From assembly GCA_040757055.1 (NCBI GenBank), contig JBFLXY010000002.1:1-64000 (forward strand): a stretch of 64,000 bases of DNA, in the 5' to 3' direction. This document shows positions 35,950 to 45,117 of the stretch, piece after piece; positions within the stretch are counted from its first letter, which is position 1; the number at the start of each line of letters is the position of its first letter. The DNA comes from JAJZRJ01 sp040757055 (GTDB lineage Bacteria; Desulfobacterota; Desulfobulbia; Desulfobulbales; Desulfurivibrionaceae). The notes beneath the pieces were generated by a model. It saw only the letters and a list, made by a program, of their open reading frames with translations, ran no database searches and was not told where the DNA came from. Made by a program: the position numbers and the translations under genes.

Positions 35950-37320
35950 TTAACGGCGTGGCGGCGTCGGGCGCCCGGCGTTCTCGTTGACTGCGGTGAC
36001 GGTGCATTCCAGGCTGCCGTGATGCAGGGTGACCTGGACACCTTCGCCAACCGCGGTTTGGCTGGCTGAACGGATGACGGTGCCGGCATCGGCGGTGCGT
36101 ACCACGGCATAGCCGCGGCCAAGAACCGCCAGAGGGCTGACGGCATCGAGGCGGCCCGCGTCCCGGGCCAGTAGCCCGTGCTTGCGTTCCAGCTGATGGT
36201 GAATGAGAAGGCTGAGACGCTCCCGGCATTCCAGGGCCCGGGAGTGGGCGCTGGCCAGCCGCTGCCGGGGATCGTTGCGCATCAGGCGGCCGACGAGTTC
36301 CCGGACGGCTGACCGGTTGCGGTGGAGCCGGAGTTCGGTGGCGCGGCCGGTGGTCTCGCGGGCGTGGTCGAGCCGCAGCAGAAAATGGGCGACCATGAGG
36401 GTCGGGTCGCCCAAAAGACGCTGGCAGGTTGCCACCTGACGGCGGGAGAGGGCAACCTGCCGCTGCACGGCATTCGTCAGCCGGGCGGCGCAGTCGGTGG
36501 CCTTGCGCCTGAGAAGCCGGCCGTCGGGCAGCACCAGTTCCGCTGCCGCCGTCGGGGTGGCAGCCCTGGCGTCCGCCACCAGGTCGGCAATGGTGACATC
36601 CACCTCGTGGCCAACCGCTGATACCACCGGGAGTCCGGAGCGGGCAATGGCCCGCGCCACCATTTCCTCGTTGAAGGCCCATAAATCCTCGCTGGAGCCG
36701 CCGCCGCGGCAGAGGACAATGACCTCGCTGGTGCGGCGTCGGTTGGCCTCGTCAATGGCCTGGGCGATCTCGCCGGCCGCTCCTTCTCCCTGTACCCGCA
36801 CCGGATGAATTTCTATAGGCACTCCTGGGAACCGGTTGTGGGCCATGCGGAGAAAATCGACTACTGCCGCGCCCTGCGGCGAGGTGATGAGCGCAATCTT
36901 CCCAGGCAGGAAGGGCAGCCTTTTTTTGCGGGTCGGATCAAAGAGGCCCTCGGCAGCGAGTCTGGCCTTGAGCTGTTCAAAGGCGATGCGCAGTGCGCCG
37001 GCGCCCTTGGTGTCGAGGTAATCCACGATGAGTTGATATTCGCCCCGCGGTTCATACACCGAGAGCCGGCCGCGGCAGAGCACCGCGAGACCGTCGCCCG
37101 GGGTGCAGGCGACATAGCGCCGCTGCGGTTTGAAGAGCACGGCCCTGATCTGGGCGTCGCTGTCCTTGAGGGTAAAGTAGAGGTGCCCCGAGGAGGGGTG
37201 CCGCAGGTTCGATATCTCGCCGGTCACCGTCACAAAGGGAAAGGTGGTTTCCAGTAGCCCCCGGATGGAGTGGGTCAGCTCGGAAACGGTCTGGATGCGC
37301 TCGCCATGGGGGATGATCAT
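35950..37320 (-). CDS. xseA: Exodeoxyribonuclease VII large subunit
   Basis: Catalytic subunit of ExoVII, a single-strand DNA exonuclease. 456 residues from ATG 37320: OB-fold (about 10-105, VTVTGEISNLRHPSSGHLYFTLKD), the catalytic domain with ITSPQGAAVVDFL, RGGGSSEDLWAFN and SAVGHEVDVTIADLVAD, then long helices and LGRGYAVVR near the C-terminus. A TTG at 37356 would add 12 residues but neither start has a strong ribosome-binding site. The small subunit xseB is not adjacent. Confidence 0.93.
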   Translation of the reverse strand: MIIPHGERIQTVSELTHSIRGLLETTFPFVTVTGEISNLRHPSSGHLYFTLKDSDAQIRAVLFKPQRRYVACTPGDGLAVLCRGRLSVYEPRGEYQLIVDYLDTKGAGALRIAFEQLKARLAAEGLFDPTRKKRLPFLPGKIALITSPQGAAVVDFLRMAHNRFPGVPIEIHPVRVQGEGAAGEIAQAIDEANRRRTSEVIVLCRGGGSSEDLWAFNEEMVARAIARSGLPVVSAVGHEVDVTIADLVADARAATPTAAAELVLPDGRLLRRKATDCAARLTNAVQRQVALSRRQVATCQRLLGDPTLMVAHFLLRLDHARETTGRATELRLHRNRSAVRELVGRLMRNDPRQRLASAHSRALECRERLSLLIHHQLERKHGLLARDAGRLDAVSPLAVLGRGYAVVRTADAGTVIRSASQTAVGEGVQVTLHHGSLECTVTAVNENAGRPTPPRR

Positions 37321-37349
37321 AGGGCAGTAGGTAGCATGCGGTCGCCGGT

Positions 37350-37370
37350 GGGACAAGATTTTTTTGTCCC
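37350..37370. repeat. Inverted repeat between xseA and the TPR gene
   Basis: GGGACAA (37350-37356), seven bases, TTGTCCC (37364-37370). It lies in the divergent intergenic region 30 nt upstream of xseA; it could be an operator or an RNA hairpin in the xseA leader. Confidence 0.4.
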
Positions 37371-37479
37371 GCGTCCTTCGCCGCGGGCGGGGTGAGTAAA
37401 ATTGATGCTTTTTTCAGACGTTAGAGTATATTGCGAGGTTCGAAGAACAACCTCCGCAGATCAAGGATGGGGAGAAAGC

Positions 37480-38154
37480 ATGTCGGAACAGAGCGCCTTC
37501 AAATCGGAAAACATCCTGGCCGCCACCACGGGCAAGCGCGGCCTGCTGGAAGAATTGCACCTGCCGCCGCAGGCCATCGCCTTTATCCGCCGGAACCAGC
37601 AGCTGCTCCTGGCGGCGGTGGTGATCGGGGTGGCGGCCATCGTGGGCTGGAACTGGTATTCCCAGTACAGCGCCAATCGGGAAGATCAGGCAGCCGCTCT
37701 GCTGACCAGGGCCATGGAGGCGCAGGAGCCTGCCCAGCGGCGCGCGCTGCTGGCCGAGGTGCGCCAGAAATATGGCCGGACGGATGCCGCCCTGCTGAGC
37801 GGCATTGAGGAGGCGCACCTTGCCTATGCGGGAGGCGACCTGGTCGCGGCAGTGGGCGGCTATGAGGCGGCGCTCCAGGCCATGGGATCCACGAATCCGT
37901 TGCAGCCGCTGGTACAGTTGGAACTGGCCCAGATCCATGCCGACCAGAAAAATTATGACAAGGCCATGGTGCTCCTGGAAAAGCTGCAAGGGACCGCCGG
38001 ATTTGCGGGGGTGGCCAATCTCGCCCTGGGCCGGGTCCACGCCCTGGCCGGCAATCCTGCCAAGGCGCGGGAGGCCCTGGAGAAGGTCATCGCCCTCGAA
38101 AATGTCTATCCGCCACTGCGGGAGGCGGCCCAGGCGCAGCTCGGCCTGTTGTGA
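37480..38154 (+). CDS. YfgM-like TPR membrane protein
   Basis: 224 residues from ATG 37480 (GGGGAG upstream). A cytoplasmic N-terminus, one membrane helix at about 44-60 (LLLAAVVIGVAAIVGW), then a periplasmic TPR region (ALLSGIEEAHLAYAGGDLVAA, LVQLELAQIHADQKNYDKAM, ANLALGRVHALAGNPAKARE). Layout matches YfgM/Anc family proteins that work with PpiD at the Sec translocon. Followed at once by panC. Confidence 0.75.
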   Translation: MSEQSAFKSENILAATTGKRGLLEELHLPPQAIAFIRRNQQLLLAAVVIGVAAIVGWNWYSQYSANREDQAAALLTRAMEAQEPAQRRALLAEVRQKYGRTDAALLSGIEEAHLAYAGGDLVAAVGGYEAALQAMGSTNPLQPLVQLELAQIHADQKNYDKAMVLLEKLQGTAGFAGVANLALGRVHALAGNPAKAREALEKVIALENVYPPLREAAQAQLGLL

Positions 38155-38160
38155 GAGCCC

Positions 38161-39012
38161 ATGGAGATCATCCGCACGCCAGCCGCCATGACCGCCTGGG
38201 CCAACCGGATGATCGCCGCCGGCGACTCCATCGCCTTGGTGCCGACCATGGGGTACTTCCACGAGGGGCATCTGAGCCTGATGCGGCAGGCCAGGGATCT
38301 GGCCAGCCGGGTGGTGGTGAGCCTCTTTGTCAACCCGATTCAGTTCGGCCCCCTGGAAGACCTTTCCCGGTATCCTCGGGATTTTGAGCGCGATGCCGCC
38401 CTGGCCGGGCAGGAGGGGGTGGACGTGCTCTTTGCCCCGGCGGCGGCGGCCATGTATCCCGAAGGAAGCCGGACCAGGGTCACGGTCTCCGGCTTGACCG
38501 CCGGGCTCTGCGGTGCGTCGCGCCCCGGCCATTTCGAAGGGGTCACCACGGTGGTGGCCAAGCTCTTTCATCTGGTCAAGCCCCGGGTTGCGCTCTTCGG
38601 CCAGAAGGACTTCCAGCAACTGGCCGTGATCCGCCGGATGACCACGGACCTGAACTGGGATATCGAAATCATCGGCCATCCCATTGTCCGCGAACCGGAC
38701 GGCCTGGCCATGAGCTCGCGCAATGTCTATCTTTCTCCTGAGGAGCGGCAGTCGGCACTGGCGTTGCCCCGTGCCATCGGGCTCGCCAGGCAGCGGGTGC
38801 GCGAGGGGCTCGAAGATGTGGCCGCGCTCCTCCGGGAGGTTCGGGCAATACTGGACGCGGCGCCGGGAATCGAAGTGGAATATGCGGAATGCGTCGACGG
38901 GACGACGCTTGCCCCCAGCCCAAGGCTTGCGCCCGGCGTGGTGCTGGTCTTGGCGGCGCGGGTCGGGACGACCCGGCTGATCGACAACGACAATCTTTTT
39001 GCCGAGGTGTAA
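38161..39012 (+). CDS. panC: Pantothenate synthetase
   Basis: Ligates pantoate and beta-alanine with ATP. 283 residues with PTMGYFHEGHLSLMR (HxGH nucleotide motif), SLFVNPIQFGPLEDLSRYPR, the LFGQKDFQQLAVIRRM segment, and the KMSKS-like SSRNVYLSPEER. 6 nt after the TPR gene and 10 nt before panD, which makes its beta-alanine substrate. Confidence 0.96.
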   Translation: MEIIRTPAAMTAWANRMIAAGDSIALVPTMGYFHEGHLSLMRQARDLASRVVVSLFVNPIQFGPLEDLSRYPRDFERDAALAGQEGVDVLFAPAAAAMYPEGSRTRVTVSGLTAGLCGASRPGHFEGVTTVVAKLFHLVKPRVALFGQKDFQQLAVIRRMTTDLNWDIEIIGHPIVREPDGLAMSSRNVYLSPEERQSALALPRAIGLARQRVREGLEDVAALLREVRAILDAAPGIEVEYAECVDGTTLAPSPRLAPGVVLVLAARVGTTRLIDNDNLFAEV

Positions 39013-39022
39013 AGGACAAGCC

Positions 39023-39403
39023 ATGTTGCGCTCCATGCTGAAATCGAAGATCCATCGGGCCACTGTTACCGACGCCAACCTCAATTACGAGGGCAGCCTC
39101 ACCGTGGACCGGTCCTTGATGGACGAAGTGGGGCTGCTCCCCTACGAGCGGGTCTGGGTCTACAATGTCAACAACGGCGAGCGGTTCGAGACCTATGCCA
39201 TCGAAGGGCCGGCCGATTCCGGCATGATCGCCCTCAACGGCGCGGCCGCCCGCAAGGGCATGATCGGCGATCTTGTCATCATCGTGACGTACGGATTCTA
39301 CTCCCCCGAGGAATTGAAAGAGTACGCCCCGAAAATCATCGTGCTCGACAGGGACAACCTCATCAAGAAGCGGGTCCATACCGGCCACGCACCCTCGCTG
39401 TAA
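39023..39403 (+). CDS. panD: Aspartate 1-decarboxylase
   Basis: Makes beta-alanine from aspartate with a self-generated pyruvoyl group. 126 residues; the start at 39023 (AAGGACA upstream) puts the self-cleavage pair at Gly24-Ser25 in YEGSLT, exactly the family position. ERVWVYNVNNGERFETY and NGAAAR complete the signature. Paired with panC. Confidence 0.96.
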   Translation: MLRSMLKSKIHRATVTDANLNYEGSLTVDRSLMDEVGLLPYERVWVYNVNNGERFETYAIEGPADSGMIALNGAAARKGMIGDLVIIVTYGFYSPEELKEYAPKIIVLDRDNLIKKRVHTGHAPSL

Positions 39404-39431
39404 TTCCGCCGCCGGGCCAGGGAAGACGCCG

Positions 39432-40079
39432 ATGCTGCTCGTTGTTGCCGCAACCGAAATGGAACTGGAGCCGGTGCGGGAACGGGTGTCGGGGCGGACG
39501 CAACCCGATTTTTTTGTGTGCGGCATCGGCCCGGTGGAGGCGGCGGTGCGGCTCGGCACCTTTCTGGCTCTCCGGCCCGGGAAATACGGCCTGATCCTCC
39601 ATTGCGGGGTGGCGGGCGCCTATGTGGGGGGGGGCGCGGAACTGCTCGACATCTGTCTTGCCGAGCGCGAGGTGCTGGGCGATCTCGGTATTGAAGGCAA
39701 TGGCCGCGTCCTTCCCTTGCCAGGCAATCTGGCGGTGCCGATTGAGGTGATGCTGGATGAGGCCCTGCGCCGGCAGGCGGCGGCAGTGCTGGCGGGCCGC
39801 GGGATCGTATGCCGGACCGGCACCTTTGTCACCGTCAGCACCGCCACCGCCACCGCGGCCCGTGGTGCTGGCCTGCGCGAACGTTTTGGCGCGCTCTGCG
39901 AGAACATGGAAGGCGCGGCCGTGGCCAGGGTCTGCCGGGAGCTCGCGCTGCCGTGCCTTGAAGTGCGGGTGGTAAGCAACCTGGTGGAGGATCGTGACAC
40001 CTCGCGCTGGCGCCTTGCCGATGCCTGCCGGCGGAACGCGGAGGCCACGGCCATGCTGGCCGAGGCCCTGCGCGGCTGA
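39432..40079 (+). CDS. mqnB: Futalosine hydrolase
   Basis: Hydrolyses futalosine to dehypoxanthinyl futalosine and hypoxanthine in the alternative menaquinone pathway. 215 residues of the nucleoside phosphorylase/MTAN fold: LVVAATEMELEPV, the HCGVAGAY glycine loop, and the catalytic NMEGAAVARVC followed by VVSNLVEDRD. 11 nt before mqnD. Confidence 0.88.
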   Translation: MLLVVAATEMELEPVRERVSGRTQPDFFVCGIGPVEAAVRLGTFLALRPGKYGLILHCGVAGAYVGGGAELLDICLAEREVLGDLGIEGNGRVLPLPGNLAVPIEVMLDEALRRQAAAVLAGRGIVCRTGTFVTVSTATATAARGAGLRERFGALCENMEGAAVARVCRELALPCLEVRVVSNLVEDRDTSRWRLADACRRNAEATAMLAEALRG

Positions 40080-40090
40080 AAAGGATCACC

Positions 40091-40948
40091 ATGGCCAGCC
40101 GTCCCTATTCCCTTGGCTTTTCTCCCTGCCCCAACGACACCTTTATTTTTCATGCCTTGGTGCACGGGTTGCTGGGTGGCGATACCCCGCGGTTCGCGGC
40201 GCCGGAACTGGCGGATGTGGAAACCCTGAACGAGTGGGCCTTTGCAGGCCGGCTCGACGTCACCAAACTTTCCTATCACGCCTATGGTCACGTGGCCGAC
40301 CGCTATGTGCTGCTCTCCGCAGGCAGCGCCCTGGGCAGGGGCTGCGGGCCCTTGCTGGTGGCGCGCAACGTCCTGGATCAGGCTGCCCTGCCCGAACGCA
40401 CCATTGCCATCCCCGGCCGCCATACCACCGCGGCCCTGCTGCTCAAGCTTTTTGCGCCCGCGTGCGGGAATCTGGTGACCATGCGGTTCGACCAGATCAT
40501 GCCCGCTATTGCGAGCGGCGCGGTGGATGCGGGGGTGATCATCCACGAGAGCCGTTTCACTTATCCCCAGCACGGCTTGCGTCTGATCCAGGACCTGGGG
40601 CAGTGGTGGGAGGAGACCACCGGGCTGCCGATTCCCCTAGGGGGGATTGCGGCCAGGCGTTCCCTGGGCGACGCGGCCATCCGGGCCATCGACCGGGCAG
40701 TCCGGGCCAGCGTGCGCATGGCCTTTGATGCCCCGCAGGCGGCCATGCCCTATGTCCGGCAGCACGCCCAGGAACTCGACGACACGGTCATCGCCAGCCA
40801 TATCGGCCTCTACGTCAATGCCTCTTCGGAGAATCTCGGAGCGGAGGGACTTGCGGCAGTCGGGGAGTTCCTGCGTCGCGGGGCAGCAGCCGGCGTCCTG
40901 CCGTCTCTGCCGGACCTGCCGCTGGTGGTCCCGAGCGGGGGGGCGTGA
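40091..40948 (+). CDS. mqnD: 1,4-dihydroxy-6-naphthoate synthase
   Basis: Converts cyclic dehypoxanthinyl futalosine to 1,4-dihydroxy-6-naphthoate. 285 residues, periplasmic-binding-protein-like fold, with the family opening LGFSPCPNDTFIFHAL, LDVTKLSYHAY, the substrate loop SALGRGCGPLLVA and IHESRFTY. With mqnB it shows menaquinone is made by the futalosine route. Confidence 0.93.
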   Translation: MASRPYSLGFSPCPNDTFIFHALVHGLLGGDTPRFAAPELADVETLNEWAFAGRLDVTKLSYHAYGHVADRYVLLSAGSALGRGCGPLLVARNVLDQAALPERTIAIPGRHTTAALLLKLFAPACGNLVTMRFDQIMPAIASGAVDAGVIIHESRFTYPQHGLRLIQDLGQWWEETTGLPIPLGGIAARRSLGDAAIRAIDRAVRASVRMAFDAPQAAMPYVRQHAQELDDTVIASHIGLYVNASSENLGAEGLAAVGEFLRRGAAAGVLPSLPDLPLVVPSGGA

Positions 40949-40993
40949 TTGGCTAACGGTTCGATTTGCCATCCGAAAAGGCAAGAATCGTGC

Positions 40994-41021
40994 TTGACAA
41001 GCGGGGCAGACATACTATATT
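40994..41021 (+). promoter_or_regulatory. Promoter of the ilvBN operon
   Basis: TTGACA (40994-40999), 16-nt spacer, TATATT (41016-41021). Confidence 0.7.
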
Positions 41022-41023
41022 CC

Positions 41024-41113
41024 AAAATTTCCTGCTGTATCCGTGCCGGCCTGCCCTGTCTGCGGGCCAGGGCCGGTGGGGCAGACACGAAATTTTAAAA
41101 CGCATCGCGTTTT
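41024..41113 (+). promoter_or_regulatory. ilvB leader with a large stem-loop and a terminator-like hairpin
   Basis: AAAATTT (near 41024) can pair with AAATTTT (ending 41096), enclosing a GC-rich CCGGCC/GGCCGG stem. Immediately after comes AAAACGC-ATC-GCGTTTT (41097-41113) and a T-rich run, like an intrinsic terminator. The two share bases, so they could be alternatives. No leader peptide with Ile/Val/Leu codons was found. Confidence 0.5.
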
Positions 41114-41155
41114 TGCAGATTTTTTCCGGTTAATCCAAACGCAGGGTAGGGACGT

Positions 41156-42856
41156 ATGAAGATGAAGGGAGCGGAGGCATTTGTCAAATGCCTCGAAGAG
41201 CAGGGCGTTGAGGTCATTTTCGGCTTTCCGGGCGGCGCGGTCATCGACCTGTACGATGAACTGATGCGGACCAAGACGATCAAGCACGTCCTGGTGCGCC
41301 ACGAGCAGGCGGCCATCCATGCGGCCGACGCCTACGGCCGGGTCAAGGGCGACGTCGGCGTGGCCCTGGTCACCTCCGGCCCCGGCGCCACCAACACCGT
41401 GACCGGCATTGCCTCGGCCTATTGCGACTCCATTCCCATGGTGGTCTTCACCGGCCAGGTGCCGACCAAGCTCATCGGCAACGATGCCTTCCAGGAAGTC
41501 GATATCGTCGGCATCACCCGGCCGGTGACCAAGCACAACTATCTGGTCAAAAAGGCCGAAGACCTGGTCCCGACCATCCGCGAGGCCTTCCATCTCGCCC
41601 GCACCGGCCGGCCCGGCCCAGTGCTCATCGACCTGCCCAAGGACGTGATCAACGCCGTGATCAAGTTTCCCGAGGCCGAGGCAATCAAGATGCGGACCTA
41701 CCGGCCGACCTACGAGCCGCATCCTGGCCAGATCGAGAAGGCATGCCAGTCGGTCTTGAAGGCTGCGCGGCCGGTCATCTACGCCGGCGGCGGCGTGATC
41801 CACTCCAACGCCAGCGAGGAACTGACCGAACTGGCCAAGAAACTCGACATCCCGGTCACCATGACCCTGATGGGCCTGGGTGGTTTTCCGGGCACCGATT
41901 CGCTCTCCATGGGCATGCTCGGCATGCACGGCACCTATTTTGCCAACATGGCGGTGGCGAACTGCGATCTGCTCATCGCCGTGGGCGCCCGTTTCGACGA
42001 CCGGGTCACCGGCCGTATCGACGCCTTTGCGCCGCACGCCAGGATCATCCACATCGACATCGACCCGAGCTCCATCAGCAAGAACGTCAAGGTCGATATC
42101 CCCATCGTGGCCGACTGCAAGCACGCCCTGACCGCCATGAACGCCTGGTTCGACCGTTCCAAGGAATTCGACAGGAAGCAGGCCAAGGAGCGGCACAAGG
42201 CGTGGCACAAGCAGATTGGCGAATGGCGGAAAAAGCATCCGTTGGGCTACGTGGAGGAGAAAGGTGTCATCAAGCCCCAGTTCGTGGTGCAGAAGCTCCA
42301 TGAGCTGACCAAGGGCGAGGCGATCATCTCCACCGAGGTCGGCCAGAACCAGATGTGGGCTGCCCAGTTCTATCTCTTCAACAAGCCGCGCGCCTTCCTC
42401 ACCTCGGGCGGCCTCGGCGTCATGGGCTACGGCTTTCCGGCGGCCATCGGCGCGCAGATGGCGGCGCCCAATCGCATCGTCATCGACGTGGCCGGCGACG
42501 GCTCCATCCAGATGAACATCCAGGAGCTGGCCACCGCCCGGCAGTATGGCTGTCCGGTCAAGATCGCCATCTTGAACAACAACTATCTCGGCATGGTCCG
42601 CCAGTGGCAGGAACTCTTCTACGACAAACGGTACTCCCACACCACCCTGGACGTGGCGCCCGACTTCGTCGCCCTGGCCAAGGCCTATGGTGCGGTAGGT
42701 CTGCGGGCCACCAAGCCGAGCGAGGTGGAGCCGGTGATCAAGGAGGCGCTCAAGACCAAGAACACGGTCATCATGGACTTCGTCATCTCCCGCGAGGAGG
42801 GTGTCTACCCGATGGTGCCGGCCGGCAAGGCCACCACCGAGATGCTGCTGGTCTAA
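41156..42856 (+). CDS. ilvB: Acetolactate synthase large subunit
   Basis: ThDP-dependent first common enzyme of Val/Leu/Ile synthesis. 566 residues; catalytic Glu50 in VRHEQAAIHAAD, LVTSGPGATNTVTGIA, and the ThDP-binding VAGDGSIQMNIQELATA with NNNYLGMVRQWQELF, typical of biosynthetic AHAS rather than catabolic ALS. Followed 30 nt later by the regulatory subunit. Confidence 0.96.
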   Translation: MKMKGAEAFVKCLEEQGVEVIFGFPGGAVIDLYDELMRTKTIKHVLVRHEQAAIHAADAYGRVKGDVGVALVTSGPGATNTVTGIASAYCDSIPMVVFTGQVPTKLIGNDAFQEVDIVGITRPVTKHNYLVKKAEDLVPTIREAFHLARTGRPGPVLIDLPKDVINAVIKFPEAEAIKMRTYRPTYEPHPGQIEKACQSVLKAARPVIYAGGGVIHSNASEELTELAKKLDIPVTMTLMGLGGFPGTDSLSMGMLGMHGTYFANMAVANCDLLIAVGARFDDRVTGRIDAFAPHARIIHIDIDPSSISKNVKVDIPIVADCKHALTAMNAWFDRSKEFDRKQAKERHKAWHKQIGEWRKKHPLGYVEEKGVIKPQFVVQKLHELTKGEAIISTEVGQNQMWAAQFYLFNKPRAFLTSGGLGVMGYGFPAAIGAQMAAPNRIVIDVAGDGSIQMNIQELATARQYGCPVKIAILNNNYLGMVRQWQELFYDKRYSHTTLDVAPDFVALAKAYGAVGLRATKPSEVEPVIKEALKTKNTVIMDFVISREEGVYPMVPAGKATTEMLLV

Positions 42857-42886
42857 ACAACTTGAGGAACAAAGGATAGCGAACCA

Positions 42887-43369
42887 ATGAGACACACGAT
42901 TTCCGTACTGCTGCAGAATAAACCAGGGGTGCTGTCGCGGGTCACCGGCCTGTTCAGCGGCCGTGGCTTCAATATCGACAGCCTTTCCGTTGGTGAGACC
43001 CTGGACAGGGAAACCTCCTGCCTCACCCTGGAGACCCACGGCGAGGATGCCATCATCGAACAGATCACCAAGCAGCTCCACAAGCTGATCGACGTCATCA
43101 AGGTCACCGACATGAGCGAGCACGAGCATGTCGAGCGGGAGATGGTGCTGATCCGGGTGAAGGCCGAAGCCCACACCCGGGCCGAAGTGCTCAGGATCAT
43201 CGACATCTTCCGCGGCAAGGTGGTGGATGTCGGCCCCAAGAGCTACGTGGTGGAACTGACCGGCGACAAGAGCAAGATCCAGGCGGTGATCGACATCCTG
43301 CGCCCCTTGGGTATCCAGGAGATCGTGCGCACCGGCACCATCGCCATCACCCGTGCCAAGAAAGGTTGA
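42887..43369 (+). CDS. ilvN: Acetolactate synthase small (regulatory) subunit
   Basis: 160 residues: N-terminal ACT domain (HTISVLLQNKPGVLSRVTGLFSGRGFNIDSL) that binds Val for feedback, and a C-terminal ACT-like half (EMVLIRVKAEAHTRAEVLRI). The full-length IlvH form. Conserved RGFNIDSL is present. ilvC does not follow it, unlike in many relatives. Confidence 0.95.
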   Translation: MRHTISVLLQNKPGVLSRVTGLFSGRGFNIDSLSVGETLDRETSCLTLETHGEDAIIEQITKQLHKLIDVIKVTDMSEHEHVEREMVLIRVKAEAHTRAEVLRIIDIFRGKVVDVGPKSYVVELTGDKSKIQAVIDILRPLGIQEIVRTGTIAITRAKKG

Positions 43370-43491
43370 ACCGGGCGGCGGATCCGACAACCCGGCGAAG
43401 CCGGCAGGCCGTCCCTGTGCGGGATACTGCCGGGTTTTGCCGGGTGCCCCAGGAGTAAACGCCTCTTTCCCCCATTGCGGAATTCAGCCCC

Positions 43492-44136
43492 ATGAAACGA
43501 CCACGCGTGCCAGTTGCCCTCGAAGGATATCCCTTCATTTTGCTTGCCGGGTTTGCCACCCTGCTCTTTGCGCTTCTGGATTACGATTTTCTTGCCCTTG
43601 TCGGCCTGCTGCTGACCGGTTTTGTCCTCTATTTCTTCCGCGACCCCGAGCGGGTGGTTCCCACGGACGAGGACGTGCTCGTTTCGCCGGCCGACGGCAA
43701 GGTCATTCTGGTGGAGCGCGTTTTCGACGAAAAGCACCTCCGCGACCACGCCTACAAGGTGAGCATCTTCATGAACGTCTTCAACGTCCATGTGAACCGC
43801 TCGCCCTATGCGGGACGGGTCGAGCGCATCCAGCATCAGCCCGGTACCTTTTATTCCGCCGATACCGAGCAGGGGGCTCTCCGCAACGAGGCCTGCGCCA
43901 TGACCATGAGCACCCGGCAGGGTGCGCGCCTCGCCGTGGTCCAGGTGGCCGGGCTCATTGCCCGCCGCATCGTCTGCTGGGCTGAGCCGGGTGACTCGCT
44001 CCCGAAGGGCGAACGCTTCGGGCTCATCCGTTTCGGCTCCCGTGTTGACCTCTATCTGCCCCTTGCAACCCAGCTGGAGGTGGCGGTGGGGCAGCAGGTG
44101 AAGGCCGGCGAAACCGTGCTCGGTTATCTTTCCTGA
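43492..44136 (+). CDS. psd: Phosphatidylserine decarboxylase (archaeal-type, PSD-A)
   Basis: Makes phosphatidylethanolamine. 214 residues, the short form. Two N-terminal hydrophobic segments (about 12-47), DVLVSPADGKV, NVFNVHVNRSP and the self-cleavage pair G182-S183 within RFGSRVD, which yields the pyruvoyl prosthetic group. Directly upstream of pssA, which makes its substrate. Confidence 0.93.
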   Translation: MKRPRVPVALEGYPFILLAGFATLLFALLDYDFLALVGLLLTGFVLYFFRDPERVVPTDEDVLVSPADGKVILVERVFDEKHLRDHAYKVSIFMNVFNVHVNRSPYAGRVERIQHQPGTFYSADTEQGALRNEACAMTMSTRQGARLAVVQVAGLIARRIVCWAEPGDSLPKGERFGLIRFGSRVDLYLPLATQLEVAVGQQVKAGETVLGYLS

Positions 44137-44263
44137 GAGGCCGGCAGGGGCTGTGGCCCTCGCCATTCTTTATCCTCCCCATTTCTCGTTTCTTTTTGTA
44201 TAATGAAAAACCACAGACCGCGGCGATCAGCGCCGGGGAGCGGCATGGAGGAAGGAAACAGCG

Positions 44264-45040
44264 ATGAAGCAGCGTCACCACACAGTCCGGAGCAGTGAGG
44301 GGCCGAAAGGCAAAACGATCTGCCTGTTGCCCAACATCCTGACCACCGCCAGTCTGTTCAGCGGCTTTTATTCCATTGTCTCCTCGATCAATGGCCATTT
44401 TTTCCATGCCGCGGTGGCCATCATCATTGCCGCGGTCTTCGACGGTCTCGATGGACGGGTGGCCCGCCTCACCGGGACTTCCAGCAGTTTCGGCAAGGAG
44501 TACGACTCGCTCTGCGACCTCATCGCCTTTGGCATGGCGCCGGCGATTCTCGCCTATGAATGGGTTCTCCAGCCCTATGGCCGCTATGGCTGGCTGGCAG
44601 CCTTCCTCTATGTCGCCACCACCGCCTTGCGACTGGCCCGTTTCAACACCCAGGACGCCAAGGACGCCAAGAAGACCTTCACCGGCCTGCCCTGCCCGGC
44701 GGCCGGCGGGATGATCGCCACGGCCCTGTTGTGCAGCAGGTTCTTTGAACTGAGCGGCAGGCATATGGAGATTCCCATGGTGGTGGCGGTCTACGCCCTT
44801 TCCTACCTGATGGTCAGCTCCATTCCGTATCAGAGCTTCAAGCAGGCGGAGCCCCAGGCCAAGAAAGCCTTTCACGTACTGGTCGCCGTGGTGCTGCTGA
44901 TCATGGTGCTGGCCACCGAACCGCGGGTGACCCTCTTTTTCCTGGCCCTTGCCTATGTGCTTTCCGGGCCGCTGGCGGCGGTCTACGGAGTATTGGCAAG
45001 GGACAGGAAGGTCATTGAAGAACAGGAAAAGTTGGTTTAA
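44264..45040 (+). CDS. pssA: CDP-diacylglycerol-serine O-phosphatidyltransferase
   Basis: 258-residue integral membrane enzyme of the CDP-alcohol phosphotransferase family, type II. The catalytic motif D-G-x2-D-G-R-x-A-R...G-x3-D-x3-D is complete (FDGLDGRVARLTGT then KEYDSLCDLIAFG). Six or more hydrophobic helices. GGAAGGAAA upstream. With psd it forms the PE branch. Confidence 0.94.
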   Translation: MKQRHHTVRSSEGPKGKTICLLPNILTTASLFSGFYSIVSSINGHFFHAAVAIIIAAVFDGLDGRVARLTGTSSSFGKEYDSLCDLIAFGMAPAILAYEWVLQPYGRYGWLAAFLYVATTALRLARFNTQDAKDAKKTFTGLPCPAAGGMIATALLCSRFFELSGRHMEIPMVVAVYALSYLMVSSIPYQSFKQAEPQAKKAFHVLVAVVLLIMVLATEPRVTLFFLALAYVLSGPLAAVYGVLARDRKVIEEQEKLV

Positions 45041-45117
45041 ACAGGCTGGGCAGCCCCATCCGATACGGCGCTATTCCGTGAGCTTGCGGCTGGGCAGCCG
45101 GAGGAATGCATCCACCC

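Noticed and set aside
43373..43450. Terminator after ilvN
   Set aside because: CCCGGC/GCCGGG pairing has a large loop and only TTTT afterwards; too weak to list.
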